Of a stretch of 63,633 nucleotides of DNA, positions 1 through 11,300 are shown one piece after another (the stretch's first letter is position 1; each line of letters starts with the position of its first letter). The DNA is taken from NCBI GenBank assembly GCA_002317135.1, contig DCIX01000007.1:1-63633 (forward strand), written 5' to 3'. The notes below the pieces were generated by a model. The model did not search any database and was not told the DNA's origin. It was given only the letters and a program-made list of their open reading frames with translations. This DNA is from Bacteroidales bacterium UBA1715. GTDB taxonomy: Bacteria; Bacteroidota; Bacteroidia; Bacteroidales; UBA1715. The translations under genes and the position numbers were made by a program.

Positions 1-3000
1 TAGGACGGATATTTGTGTAGATAGAAGCACCAACGGCGTTCGAATCTACATCAAACATATTGTCGTTTACAGGAATCATAATTTCTGCAGGGTTGATTTC
101 TCCAGCAAATTTGAACCATAATGGTTTTACCATAGCGCATTCGTTGGAAATCAACACATTACCATCGAATACAAGATATTGCTGATTTGAATTCATACGA
201 TAGTCGCCATAGTAACTATACACTGACGACAATTTGAAGTTTTCTTCTTGTGAAAGACTTCCGACACCGTATGTATGTAATGCAGAGTCAACTTTGATTT
301 TGTTCAATGGAAGTGGATGTTTTACGCTTGTTTCATCAACATAATCGTACATACCACGACCAGAGAAGTTGTTTCTACCTTTTACAAAGAATGTTGCGTC
401 ATATACCGAATGGTATTTGTTTGTACGGCTTGCAAGCAATTTTGCATTACGAAGTGTATCCATATAAGCCTCTTGGCGAATAGTTATTATACTATCTTTA
501 TTAGGTAGTATTCGCGAGTCTGCAACATCGATATATGGGACTTTTTTAGCACTAATAATGTAGTTCTTCAAATCGTATGTTGCATACGGAGAATTAAAGT
601 TCAAAGTATCTTGTTTTGGGTGAGTAGAATAGAAGTGAAGGTCACATTTGTCTGTGTTCAAATCTTTTGCATCACCAAGTGCGATTTGTTTTGTCTGCAT
701 ATCCCAAGTGAATTTTGTCAAATAGCAGACATACATATTCTTAGGTAATTGAACCAACGAAAGGGTATCGTTTGTTGTAAAGTTAGCTTTCTTGGTTGTG
801 AAGTCGATATTTGCCTTTACATTCTTTGTTTTGAATGCCATTTCGTCTAATGCGCCACCTTGTGTCAACAAGTCGAAGTCGGCAGAATCAGCATTGGCAA
901 CTTTTTCCTTGAAATCAAAATTCTTTGACGTGATAAGTGCTTCGCTGAATTTGTATTTACCCCAACCGCCAAGACCTTTTGGAGTGTAGATTAAACCACC
1001 AGAAAGAGTAGTAGTGTCGCCATACATTTTGAACGCTTTGCCAGTTTCTACTGCATACAACTTATTTTCGTATGGTTCCCAGTGGATATTTACGCTTTCG
1101 CCATTTACACTTGGGGATTCTGTACCTTGAGCGGCACTCTGTTGTTTGATTGTAAATGTTGTAGCAAAACCATTTGTCGAGTCTGGGAAGAATGTAAATC
1201 CTTTTGGTCCAGAAACCGATTTTGATTGAATGTAATCCAATGTACCATTACCACGCAAACCTTTGAAACTCAAATTGATTGTGTCGGTAAATGTACCTTT
1301 CCCTTTATACATTTTGTAGCCACCTTTGCCAGTTATGCGAGTAAAACCGAAAGAATAATCAGGTTGTACAACGATTTTCTCTCTGATAGGATCAAAAATG
1401 TCGGCTGAGTTCAATTCACCTTCGAAGAACAAGGCATCGGTAGAGAAGTCGTTCACACTATCGATAGTAAATGGATCGACCTTGTAGTAGAACTTATTGC
1501 GGTCGTATACGCCATTGTAGATTTTCTTGTTGTCGTAGTAAACATACGAAGTTTCCTTGCTATTGAAAATAGGGTATTGTGGGAAATCTTTCACAGAAGA
1601 TTTGTTGTTAGGATCATCAATTAAGATATCGCCAGTAACGTGTTCGATGGCATTCTTAATTTGAACCAAGTCTTTCACACCATATTGGTTAGGAGTAAAG
1701 CTCTTAACCTTAATTTTAAGAGAGTCAACATTTTGCAAATTGATTTTGAAGTTTTCGTAGTTGAAATCAAAACCACGACCATAGAATGTGAACAAACCAG
1801 TTTCAACAATACCGTCGAATTGGAAGTTACGGTTCTTCGACATTGTTAATTGGCTACCACGAGGGTAGAATACAACATTTTGAGAGTCAGATACTTGGAT
1901 TTTTGACACACCAACCATATTCAAGTCTTTGCTTGTCATATCGAATGTTGCATTCGACATACCTTTCATATCGTGTTCAGACACGAAGCGGATAACATCA
2001 TAGTCGATTTTACCGATAACAGCATCAAGATATTCGTATGTTCTTTGTTTAATTTCCAATGTATTTGTCTTGGAATCGAACTTAATCATACCACGGAACG
2101 AAAGATCCAAGCAAAGGTGAATACAGTCTGGTTCTGGCATACGCATATATGCGGCATATTCGCGCACAGAGAATGTTTCTTTCTTTTTCTCTTTGCTCAA
2201 TCTACGAAGAGCAACAAGCGGGTGGATTTGATTATACATACCTATTTCCATATAGCGTGCTTCGCGGAAATAATTTGCCGATTCAAAAGTCGCTTTACTC
2301 ATATTGGTACCATCAAGACCACCCATTTTCATTTCGGGGTTATCGATTTGCCAAGTCAATTGTTGGAAATCCATATCCAACATGTGATAAGAGTCGAAAT
2401 AAGGGCTTCGAGAAAGATTTTCGGTATCACCATTACGAATCAAATTCACTGTTCGTGTAGCCACATTGTAGCGGAACAACAAACCTGGATGGTAGATTGA
2501 ATCTTGGTCAACATAAATACTGATAGCGGCATTACGGCTACTAATGCTTTCCTTTTGGAAAGTGTAACCCATTGAGTTTGTTTTGAATAATGTCTTACCA
2601 TTGTTTGCCTTAACCGTCAATGTTGCAGGTTCTTCAACCGAACCAGAACCAATAAATTTAGAACCGTTCATATTGAAACCACCACGGAAATCAATACCAG
2701 GATAGATGTCTTTAATTACAAACACATTTTTATATGACTTGAATCGAGGATAGGTAATATCAGCAGGACTTTTCACATCAGTTGTTTTATCTTCTAACGA
2801 ACCAAGAATCTTTTCGTTGTAGTAACTATCGTTTGTAAACCACACAGAGTCAGCCGTGTAGGTATGTTTTGTCATATCAATTTGATAGTTTGCCAATTCA
2901 GCAAAAACCGATTCGCTATTTAGGTTTGAACGTTCCCAAGTAACCTTACCGCCGTCACCAACCCAAAGGTTTTCGAAAGGAAGGAAGTAACCACTTGCTT

Positions 3001-3589
3001 GGTTGATTACGAAAGAGTTACCAGTTGAAGTACATTGCAAAGTAGTAGGAGGAAGGATGACTTTTGCAACATTATCCTTGAACTCGTACTTGAACGATTT
3101 TACACGAAGAAGTTTCCAAGTAACTGTAGAAGAAGTATATAGAGCATGTTCAGCTAACAACTGCAAAGAGTTTTTACAGAATTTGTCTGCTGCGTTCAAC
3201 GACTTTGATTTCAACAAATATTTGTATGCCTCGTCCCAAGCGTGGTAACTTGTTGCAGGTTGATCAGTAGTAAAGAACAACTCAACAGTTTGTAAATACT
3301 CATGGAAGTGAGGACTTGGCTTACCGTATTTCTTCAACAACGCATTAGATGTTGCTACGATACGAGATTTTTCATCTCTGTCGATTTCGCCAGATTCCCA
3401 ATTCTTTTTGAATTGTTTCAAATATTTTAACAATTCATCCTTCTTAGCAGATGAAGAAAAGAATGTCTCCAATTCCTGCAAATACGCAACTTCATTATCA
3501 GAGAACTGCTTGATTTGCTGTGCATTAGAGAAAAGGGACGCACAAAGGAATGTGCAAATAAAAACGACCTTTTTTACATGTGATACCAT
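1..3589 (-). CDS. Very large exported protein of unknown function (C-terminus beyond window edge)
   Basis: An uninterrupted minus-strand frame begins with ATG at 3587-3589 and is still open at position 1, giving at least 1196 residues. It starts with a Sec signal peptide (about residues 1-24: KK, a hydrophobic stretch, then SNA before QQ), so the product leaves the cytoplasm. The rest is rich in alternating polar and hydrophobic residues and in Asn, Tyr, Phe and Asp, as in large beta-structured periplasmic or surface proteins. I saw no catalytic motif, lipobox or sorting domain in the part present. The start lies one base after the prmA stop, so the two are probably co-transcribed. I do not recognise a named family; similar very large secreted proteins are common in Bacteroidales. 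The gene is certain, the function unknown. Confidence 0.9.
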   Translation of the reverse strand, partial: MVSHVKKVVFICTFLCASLFSNAQQIKQFSDNEVAYLQELETFFSSSAKKDELLKYLKQFKKNWESGEIDRDEKSRIVATSNALLKKYGKPSPHFHEYLQTVELFFTTDQPATSYHAWDEAYKYLLKSKSLNAADKFCKNSLQLLAEHALYTSSTVTWKLLRVKSFKYEFKDNVAKVILPPTTLQCTSTGNSFVINQASGYFLPFENLWVGDGGKVTWERSNLNSESVFAELANYQIDMTKHTYTADSVWFTNDSYYNEKILGSLEDKTTDVKSPADITYPRFKSYKNVFVIKDIYPGIDFRGGFNMNGSKFIGSGSVEEPATLTVKANNGKTLFKTNSMGYTFQKESISSRNAAISIYVDQDSIYHPGLLFRYNVATRTVNLIRNGDTENLSRSPYFDSYHMLDMDFQQLTWQIDNPEMKMGGLDGTNMSKATFESANYFREARYMEIGMYNQIHPLVALRRLSKEKKKETFSVREYAAYMRMPEPDCIHLCLDLSFRGMIKFDSKTNTLEIKQRTYEYLDAVIGKIDYDVIRFVSEHDMKGMSNATFDMTSKDLNMVGVSKIQVSDSQNVVFYPRGSQLTMSKNRNFQFDGIVETGLFTFYGRGFDFNYENFKINLQNVDSLKIKVKSFTPNQYGVKDLVQIKNAIEHVTGDILIDDPNNKSSVKDFPQYPIFNSKETSYVYYDNKKIYNGVYDRNKFYYKVDPFTIDSVNDFSTDALFFEGELNSADIFDPIREKIVVQPDYSFGFTRITGKGGYKMYKGKGTFTDTINLSFKGLRGNGTLDYIQSKSVSGPKGFTFFPDSTNGFATTFTIKQQSAAQGTESPSVNGESVNIHWEPYENKLYAVETGKAFKMYGDTTTLSGGLIYTPKGLGGWGKYKFSEALITSKNFDFKEKVANADSADFDLLTQGGALDEMAFKTKNVKANIDFTTKKANFTTNDTLSLVQLPKNMYVCYLTKFTWDMQTKQIALGDAKDLNTDKCDLHFYSTHPKQDTLNFNSPYATYDLKNYIISAKKVPYIDVADSRILPNKDSIITIRQEAYMDTLRNAKLLASRTNKYHSVYDATFFVKGRNNFSGRGMYDYVDETSVKHPLPLNKIKVDSALHTYGVGSLSQEENFKLSSVYSYYGDYRMNSNQQYLVFDGNVLISNECAMVKPLWFKFAGEINPAEIMIPVNDNMFDVDSNAVGASIYTNIRP

Positions 3590-3590
3590 A

Positions 3591-4430
3591 TTATTTATAT
3601 ATAAAAGTTGTTATTGTCCAATTATTTTTTGATTTTGTTGATTGTAGTTGTAGTCCATATTGTTCGGCAGCCATTTGAATGTCTGCAACATCTTCGGTAT
3701 AGAATCCGCTAAGAACAACCAAGCCATTGGAATTTACTGCATTAGCAATAAAATTCATATTAGAAACGAGAATATTTCGATTTATATTTGCAATGACGAC
3801 ATCGAATTTTTTGCCAGACAACGCATCGAGTTTGGCAAGTTGCACATCCATATTGCCTACATTGTTTAAGTGCATATTTGTCTGTGTATTGCTTACACAG
3901 CAGTCATCGTAGTCGAAAGCGAATACTTGTTTTGCACCGAGGAGAGAGGCAAAAATGCCAAGTATGCCTGTTCCACATCCACAATCTGCAACCGTTTTAC
4001 CCGAAAAATCAATAGCAGACATTTCCTGCAAAATTTGCGAAGTTGTTTCGTGGGTTCCTGATCCAAAAGACATTTCAGGCTTTATAACAATCTCGTAATC
4101 AAATGATTTCGTTGGTTTATATTGCGGTGTACGAATTAAAATTGAATCAGACACTTCGGCACATTCAAAAGTTGCTTCCCATTCAGAATTCCAGTTTTGC
4201 GACTGAATCGTTTGCACAGAGTAGGGGAAGTCGCCAATAAAAGAGTTGGCGGAATCCATTGTTTCCTGTAAAGCATCCTGGTTGAACAATTCTTTTTGAA
4301 TATAGGCTTTGAATACATTGTTTTCCTCATAGAAACTTTCGAAGCCAATTTCGGACAACAATGCAGTCAGAATATCCTTGTTTTCCAAAGATAGACGGTC
4401 TAAATCACAAGTGAATTCGCAATAATCCAT
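3591..4430 (-). CDS. prmA: Ribosomal protein L11 methyltransferase
   Basis: PrmA transfers methyl groups from S-adenosylmethionine to ribosomal protein L11 in the cytoplasm. The 279-residue product has the usual order: an N-terminal substrate-recognition domain (with ALLSEIGFESF), a linker, then a Rossmann methyltransferase domain. The GSGTHETT segment and the SAM-binding motif VADCGCGTGILGI are visible. An ATG nine codons upstream (4455-4457) is possible. I chose 4430 because family members usually start directly with the short hydrophobic strand seen in MDYCEFTCDL. The stop is one base from the start of the next gene, the large exported protein. Function is confident; the start is less so. 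Confidence 0.93.
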   Translation of the reverse strand: MDYCEFTCDLDRLSLENKDILTALLSEIGFESFYEENNVFKAYIQKELFNQDALQETMDSANSFIGDFPYSVQTIQSQNWNSEWEATFECAEVSDSILIRTPQYKPTKSFDYEIVIKPEMSFGSGTHETTSQILQEMSAIDFSGKTVADCGCGTGILGIFASLLGAKQVFAFDYDDCCVSNTQTNMHLNNVGNMDVQLAKLDALSGKKFDVVIANINRNILVSNMNFIANAVNSNGLVVLSGFYTEDVADIQMAAEQYGLQLQSTKSKNNWTITTFIYK

Positions 4431-4457
4431 AGATATACTTAAACATTCAAATTTCAT

Positions 4458-5135
4458 TTATTTTTATGTAATTGATAGAAATGTTTATGGGTGAATTATT
4501 AACATTTTTTCTACGAATTCAGTAGTAGAAATATTATGTTAAATAGAATATATGAAATCTAATTTATAATCAGATCTTATTGACAAATTGAAAGACTACT
4601 ATTATGGCTTTTGTATAAATTCCAAAAAAAGTCATGTATCTGTATTGAAATAAAACAAACGCTTAAAACGAACAGTATATAATATAGAATTCTAATGTGA
4701 AAGCTATATACAAGTGAAAATTGTCTTTTTTTTCTTTGAATTTTTTACTCAAAAAAAATGCGATTTTTTAGGACTGAAAGAGAATTATCCAGATCTCAGA
4801 AAAAAAGTGATGATTTTTACAATAGAATTGTGTTATTTATTTGAATTAGGAATAGAATTATTCAACATGAAAAAAAAACAAAATTTCAGAAATGAAAATT
4901 TGAGAGATTTAGAGAGTGAGTATATTTTGTTGGATAAAAATCCATCAAAAAAAGAACAGGAAATTGATAAGAACATTTACTCAAGAAAAATCAGTCGAAT
5001 AATTATTTCAAATATTGCAGAAAAAGTAGCAAAATCAACAGAATACCACTACTATCCTATATTTTATATCTTTGTCCTATAATTTATATTATGTTAAATA
5101 GATAAAATAAACAAGTACCCTATAGAGAATGTTTT
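4458..5135. other. AT-rich gap without a convincing gene
   Basis: This 678-bp stretch between prmA and the nucleoside hydrolase gene is strongly AT-rich with many A and T runs. The only sizeable frame (plus strand, 4714-5082, 122 codons) encodes a product dominated by Lys, Ile, Asn, Glu and Phe with no recognisable motif. Its composition looks like translated AT-rich DNA. It could be a decayed gene or a regulatory spacer. The prmA promoter should lie near 4440-4600, but I see no clear TAnnTTTG box there. Confidence 0.5.
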
Positions 5136-6068
5136 TTACTTTTCCAGTATAATTTCTCTGATTCTTTGTAATAAGAATTCGTTTTGCTTTTTTGATGCTA
5201 CTTTTTGATACATTGCATTGCCTTCTGGATTTTCGATAAATTCTAAAGTAAAATCATCCGTAAGTTTTACGATTCCTTTTTCTGACCAGGAAAATAAATC
5301 AAGACCTTCGACAGCTGTCATTATTGTAAGTGGATCCCACATACGCTGATAAATATCTTCCGGACAAGCAAGATAGATTTGTTTTAACGGATGAATTTCT
5401 ACATCAGAAAAATCCTGTAAAATTTGGTCTCGTGTCCAATAAATTTGATTTCCGACAGATTCTGGCGAATACAATATTGGAATTTCTTCCGGAATTAATG
5501 AATAAAATTTCTTAGCAAATTCAGCACTCAGTTGAATATTGTATTCTCCGGTTTTATCGTTTTCATCGAATTTTCCTCCCATAAGAATAATTCGCTCAAC
5601 TTTTTGGCGAACTAATTCCACACCAGTCAGTTCGCTATATTCGTCTGCTTGAGATTCCAACAGGTTTGATAAACTAGTCAAAAATCCAATTGATATAATT
5701 GTTACCGATTTGTCTTCTTGATTTGCCAATAATTTTCTATATAACTTATAATCATCAGGAAAATCTTCGGTTTTTGTTCGTTTAAATAATTGGTTGCCTT
5801 TGTTGTCTTTTGCATACGCAAGTCCAGCATAATCACTAAAAATTTGTGGATTGTGGAGTCCATTTCTACATAGTCCAATTGGAATTTCTGGAAAACCATA
5901 ATAGGTATTCAGCACATCGGCAAATTCCGCATTCTGCTCTCCCTTTCTATCTACTATGATTCCCAATAAGTTAGCCTTTCCTTGTCGCATATATTTGTAG
6001 GCCATACAAATTGTTGCAACATCGTCGGTTGAACTACCTAAATCCGTGTCTATGATTATGTTAACCAT
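5136..6068 (-). CDS. Nucleoside hydrolase of the inosine/uridine (IUNH) family
   Basis: IUNH enzymes cleave the N-glycosidic bond of ribonucleosides to give ribose and a free base for salvage. The 310-residue protein begins with the Ca2+-binding signature as IIIDTDLGSSTDD (residues 4-16). It has the central segment IILMGGKFD and a C-terminal WDPLTIMTA, where the Asp before PLT corresponds to a metal ligand of the family. No signal peptide is seen, so it is cytoplasmic. Its start codon overlaps the rlmH stop by one base (TAATG pattern), which indicates translational coupling. Substrate preference cannot be read from the sequence. Confidence 0.88.
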   Translation of the reverse strand: MVNIIIDTDLGSSTDDVATICMAYKYMRQGKANLLGIIVDRKGEQNAEFADVLNTYYGFPEIPIGLCRNGLHNPQIFSDYAGLAYAKDNKGNQLFKRTKTEDFPDDYKLYRKLLANQEDKSVTIISIGFLTSLSNLLESQADEYSELTGVELVRQKVERIILMGGKFDENDKTGEYNIQLSAEFAKKFYSLIPEEIPILYSPESVGNQIYWTRDQILQDFSDVEIHPLKQIYLACPEDIYQRMWDPLTIMTAVEGLDLFSWSEKGIVKLTDDFTLEFIENPEGNAMYQKVASKKQNEFLLQRIREIILEK

Positions 6069-6538
6069 TAGTCGTGGTGGTATGGCAAATCATTTATAAT
6101 GGTAAATGCACGATAAAATTGCTCAACAACAAATACTCGTATCATTTGATGCGAAAATGTCATTTTTGAGAACGAAACCTTTTGTGGTACAGCATTATAC
6201 ACGTCTTGTGAAAATCCGTACGGTCCACCAATTATAAAGCACAAATCGCGTGAATTATCTTTTGCCGTTTCAATTACTTTTGCGAATTGTCGTGAAGTGT
6301 ATTCTTTGCCGTTTTCGTCCAACAAGAAACATTGGGCATTTTGTGGCAATTTTGCAAGTATGGCGCTTCCCTCCTTTTTCTTGATTTCATCAAAACTTGT
6401 CTTGCTCGAAGACTTGTATTCAGGAATTTCAACAATATTGAATTGGCAATAGTGTTTTAGGCGTTCGGTATATTCTTTTATGCCTTCTGCCAAATACGAC
6501 GCATTCGTCTTTGCAACCCAAATAAGCGTGATTTTCAT
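6068..6538 (-). CDS. rlmH: 23S rRNA (pseudouridine-1915 N3)-methyltransferase
   Basis: RlmH methylates N3 of pseudouridine 1915 in helix 69 of 23S rRNA, using SAM in the assembled 70S ribosome. The 156-residue length is normal for this SPOUT-class enzyme. The SPOUT knot is visible in CFIIGGPYGFSQDVY and the C-terminal SFSKMTFSHQMIRVFVVEQF, with YRAF close to the end, all typical of the family. Both ends overlap neighbours by one base (TAATG), so it sits inside a coupled operon between the barrel gene and the nucleoside hydrolase gene. Confidence 0.96.
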   Translation of the reverse strand: MKITLIWVAKTNASYLAEGIKEYTERLKHYCQFNIVEIPEYKSSSKTSFDEIKKKEGSAILAKLPQNAQCFLLDENGKEYTSRQFAKVIETAKDNSRDLCFIIGGPYGFSQDVYNAVPQKVSFSKMTFSHQMIRVFVVEQFYRAFTIINDLPYHHD

Positions 6539-8313
6539 TATTCTTTATGTCCGCCAAATGAGTATGAAAGTCCAATCAAGAAATTTGCACGTTGGCAAGG
6601 ATAATCCACATATCTGTGATATCTTAAACCAAGAATATTGTTTACATCAACAAATACACGCAAAACGCTATTATAGTAATAGTTAGCTTCCAATCCTAAG
6701 TCAAAAATGCAAGATTTTGCAATATCTCCATCGCCATTGGTTTCATCTTGATACAACAAGAAATACGCACTAGGTTCAATAGAAAGTTTTGTCTTGCTAT
6801 TGTTTGGATTCAAAATGCTGAAACGTGACGTTATTGTTGCGTCAACAACAGGTTTGTACCAAGCATACGAAAGTGTATCCAACTGCCAATAATAGTAGTT
6901 AGCCTCTATCCCACAATTCACTTTTCTAAATAAAAAGCCAAGGTCGGCATGAGCCTTCATAAGCATTGAATTATCGTACACAACACCGTATGTTGTATTG
7001 ATATCTTCAACTGGAATATTGGTCAATCCTAATGTAACAGGATTGTGTCTTTCTGCTATCCAGAAATACATATCGTCGTATGCTTTTACAGAGAATTCTG
7101 CATTATAGGTAACTAATTTCTTTATTCTACCACTTAAACCAAGGTCAAATCCTAATTTATTAATTGTTGGTTTAACCATAATTGAATCAGATACATACGG
7201 ATTTTCTTCCAACATATCTTTCATCGACATCATAGAAACTCCACCATAGAAATTGAAATAAGGAACCATTTTTACTTTTGGTAACGAGTATGCGAATGCA
7301 ATATCTGGGAAGATTTTAAATTGCGTATTTCCGCCTAAAATTGGAGACGCATTCACTCCTACTTTCAACGACCAATCGTCTGTTCCGACTTTCGCGTATG
7401 GCAAAACTTTCAATACACTTTCGAACTGAGAGCTATCAAGATCTTCTGGTTGGAAATTCAAGATGCTCATTTCATAATTTGCATCGAAACCTGCAACTAC
7501 TCGCCCGAAAGCCTTGTTTAAACCACCAGAAAGGTTTACTAGATTTTCAATATTTTTAGGATTTGTAGCAAACGACAAATCGTAATTTACATCGGCATTG
7601 TAACGTAGTGCATCAACATCGGTGTCGTTTGAAACAAGAGCGACATTTGCATTTAGACCAATTACATTTCTACGGATTTTCTTTTTCTCGTAAACTACCC
7701 CATCAAATGTTTCAATATTCTGATAACCATATCGCATAAAGTTTTTATACTCAGGTTTTATTGATGTGTACAACGTAAATTTGTCGTAGAATCGTTTCCA
7801 ATATGCTGAAAAATAATCTGTTGTATATCCGGCAAAGATCTTTTCCTCTCCTATTTTTCGTTTCAATTTGCTAGTAGAACTTTGGTGATAGAACTCTATA
7901 CCCGATTGTCTTAAGCGTGAACGCTCAGTCATATAACGAAGCGAAAATAAGCCAGTCATATAATTACCCAAACCGACAGTTGCTTCACCTTTATACAATT
8001 CCTGCAATCTGTCGCCTTTTACGCTTACTGCGCGTAATGGTATAATGTGGTAGTCCGTTTTCAATGGAGATGTTGCCACATCATATTTCAAATTAACCTG
8101 TAAATCAAGTGTATCGTATACTTTCGGATTTACAGAAATACGTGCCGCATCGGAAATTTGTGGTTTATATTCAGAATAAACTTGTATGGTTTTGCTTAAT
8201 TCTGGTTCTTCCGTTTGTGCAAACAACGATAACGGAGAAACTAAAACAGCACAATATGTCGCTAATTTTGTTATTGAGGATTTCATACTCATAGATTTTT
8301 GTTCTGTCTTCAT
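6538..8313 (-). CDS. Outer-membrane beta-barrel protein (TonB-receptor-like)
   Basis: The 591-residue protein has a signal peptide (cleavage likely after LSLFA or near QTEE) followed by many amphipathic, Tyr- and Asn-rich strands. It ends in a short terminal strand (LIGLSYSFGG), as outer-membrane barrels do. After the signal comes IQVYSEYKPQISDA, a segment often seen at the start of Bacteroidota barrel proteins that resemble TonB-dependent receptors but lack a clear plug. The gene follows the large TPR gene by six bases and overlaps rlmH. The pairing suggests the TPR protein serves this barrel in the periplasm, but the substrate is unknown. Confidence 0.8.
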   Translation of the reverse strand: MKTEQKSMSMKSSITKLATYCAVLVSPLSLFAQTEEPELSKTIQVYSEYKPQISDAARISVNPKVYDTLDLQVNLKYDVATSPLKTDYHIIPLRAVSVKGDRLQELYKGEATVGLGNYMTGLFSLRYMTERSRLRQSGIEFYHQSSTSKLKRKIGEEKIFAGYTTDYFSAYWKRFYDKFTLYTSIKPEYKNFMRYGYQNIETFDGVVYEKKKIRRNVIGLNANVALVSNDTDVDALRYNADVNYDLSFATNPKNIENLVNLSGGLNKAFGRVVAGFDANYEMSILNFQPEDLDSSQFESVLKVLPYAKVGTDDWSLKVGVNASPILGGNTQFKIFPDIAFAYSLPKVKMVPYFNFYGGVSMMSMKDMLEENPYVSDSIMVKPTINKLGFDLGLSGRIKKLVTYNAEFSVKAYDDMYFWIAERHNPVTLGLTNIPVEDINTTYGVVYDNSMLMKAHADLGFLFRKVNCGIEANYYYWQLDTLSYAWYKPVVDATITSRFSILNPNNSKTKLSIEPSAYFLLYQDETNGDGDIAKSCIFDLGLEANYYYNSVLRVFVDVNNILGLRYHRYVDYPCQRANFLIGLSYSFGGHKE

Positions 8314-8319
8314 AGTGAA

Positions 8320-11300
8320 TTATCTCTGTTCAATCTCAACAGATTGAGATTCTTGTGCTTTTTGCTGCATTTCAATATCAGTAATATAATCAAGCATATC
8401 GTTAACTTCGTTAATTATGCCATCATCTTGTATTTTGTAATGTTGCAATACATTCTGTAATGTGTAGCGAGCTTGGAACAATTCATTGCGTGCAACAAAT
8501 ATTTTAGCCCACATAATATATGATTTTCCTAACCAATATTGGTGAGGAGAATTCTTTTCCAAGAAGTCTAAAATCTCACGTTCAGATTCATCATAGCGTG
8601 CTTGGTCGAACAACAATGAAGCAGCACGGTATTTTGCTTCAGAACCTTCTGCTGTAGATATTTCCAATGCAACAGTTCTATATTTAACCAATGCATTTGT
8701 TGTGTCTGCCAAAGAATCGTATGCAATTGCCGCATTCATATTTGCCCAACGTTTGTCGTCTTGCGTAACTTTTTCTGTTACAATGAAATTTTCTACTGTA
8801 GCAATTAACTTTTGGTATTCTTTTAATTTAGCGTATGCTTCAATTTGTAGTTTGCGAGACAACAATACATTTGGTTTTATCTCTGCTGTTGTTTCCAATT
8901 GTACCAAATATGGAATTGCTTGTTCATATTGGAAATAATTCATAAGAATTTGCGAAGCGTTTACCAATGCTTGTTCTGTATAACCGTTTTTCGGTTGTTG
9001 TATTACATATTCAAAATGAGGCAATGCTTCTGTTTGGTATCCTCTGTAATTCAAGCAGTCACCTAAATAATAATGTACATTGATTTTGAAGAAACCGTCT
9101 CCGTATTTTTGTAAGTAGCTTTGCATTAGCGGAGTTGCTTTGTCACAGTTTCCTTCCAAATATGTTTCTTCAATTACTTCGTAACTCAAAGAGTCAAGAT
9201 GTGCTTCTGTAATATCGGAATAGCCACCAATTTGTTTAAGGTATGTAGAATAAGTATCGATATCGTTTTTCTTTCTGTAAATGTTTTGAATCATATTCAA
9301 TGCCGTTACCGATTCTTGTGAACCAGGATATTGTTCAACAATACCTTTATACATGTCTAAAGCCTTGTCAATATTTTGAGAATTATATTCCAACAACGCA
9401 TATTGCAATAATGCACGTTTAACATACGAACTTGATTTGTAATTGTTTATAATATTTTTGTAGTTATCAATAGCCTTCTGATTCTCTCCCACTTTCATAT
9501 ATGCTTCGGCTTGTTCATACAATGCGTCATCGTAATAAGTTGAATTTACATACGTCTTCAAGAATGTAGAAAGTGTACTGATTTTTCCACTTTGATTTCC
9601 ATCCAAACCTTGGCAGAAAGCTTCTTGGAACAATGCATATTCAACATCGTATCGGCCAATTTTCTCTGCTTGACCATAATATTTTACAGCCGAAGCAAAG
9701 TCTTTTAACATATAATAACTATCTCCTGTACGAATCAACGCATCTGTGTAAATGTCTGATTTCTTATCTTTTGCAAGATCAATATACTTTCTGTACCACA
9801 TTGCAGCCGATGCATAATCTTCATTTTCGAAATAAGTATATGCTATATTATAATGTGCGCGTTCATATTCTTGTGTTCCAAAAGCACCTTGTGCAATGAT
9901 GTAATCCTTATATAAAGAAAGAGCATCAGTATATTGTTTTAGTTTATAGTTTGATTCAGCTTTCCAATACAAGCAATATGAATTCACAACTCTATCGTAT
10001 ATGCCATATTCCATAGATTTGTTAAACATATCGATAGCAGCCTTGTAATCAAGATTGTTGAACAATTCCAAACCACGGTAGTATGCAATTTGCTGATATG
10101 CCATCTTCAAGTCACTCGACAAATTCGAAATACCTTCCAACGATTTCAATGCATCTCCATAGTTTTTCGAAGACATAAAGATTTTCACCATCAATCCATT
10201 AGCCTCGTCTTTGTATTTAGACTTTGGATAGAGATTCATAAAGTTTTGCATAGCTGTAATTGCTTCATTAAAAGGAGCAAACGAAAGTTCGTATGTCAGT
10301 TTTGCATAGCAAAATGTTGCATTTTCTGTTATTTCTGGGAATACAGAATACTGCGAACAGGCATAAAAAACATTGCGTGCCTTTTCCTTCTCACCCAATT
10401 TTAAATAGCAATCCGCCATGTGATAATAGGCGTTTTGTGCAATTGTATCGTTTTCGGATGTTACCATTTGGAACTTATCTACCGCCTTTTGATATTCACC
10501 TAAACGATAGTATAATTGACCTAATTCGTAGTATTCCACCTTTGTTGGTGCCGGAGAAGATGCAAAAAACTTTTCATAATACGGTAATGCTTGTTGATAT
10601 TGAAGCGTCTTGTAATAAGCACCTGCCATTACACGATACACATCACCCAAATATTTTGGATTCACTGATGTTTCTACCTTTTTACCATATTGAATTAGCT
10701 TATCGTAGTCGCCGTTTTGATAGTAAATCTGACAAATATATGGTGCAACGACTGGTGCAAACATCGATGAATCAGACAATGTCATAAAACCATTCAAAGC
10801 AGTTTCGTAATTGCCATCTACATATTCAATATATGAATAGTAAAACAAAGCGTTCTCGGCGTATGGCGATCGTTGGTTGTCCTTGACTTCTTTAAACAGC
10901 GGCTTAGCCAATTCATAATAAGAAGACTGTTCTGCATAAATTGAATTCTTTTTATCTTCATTATTTGCATTGGTAATATCATTCATTTTATAGTACGAAT
11001 AGCCCTTTTTGTAGAATAATTCCAACACTTCGTTGTTTGTAAATCGTTGCAAGTCAGTTTTTTGATAGCAATTAAGTGCTTCTTTATACATTTCTTCGTG
11101 AAACATATAATTTCCTAACTCAAAATAAGCCTGATACATGCGTGGATATTGTGGATTATTCTCTATGAATTGTTGCGTCATTCCTACGCCATCTGGATTG
11201 AACAAACGCAAGGCACACATTGCTGAATAGAATGCCGCGTCAATCTTTTGCTCGCGTCCAAGATTCTGTTGCAACGCTTCCTGGAAATACCGTTGTGCGG

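Noticed and set aside
1973..2500. 175-codon plus-strand frame rich in His, Ile and Phe
   Set aside because: It lies antisense to the large exported protein gene, which has an intact frame and signal peptide.
4714..5082. Possible 122-residue protein
   Set aside because: Composition follows the AT-rich DNA (Lys, Ile, Asn, Phe), no motif, no clear start context; kept only as a note on the gap.
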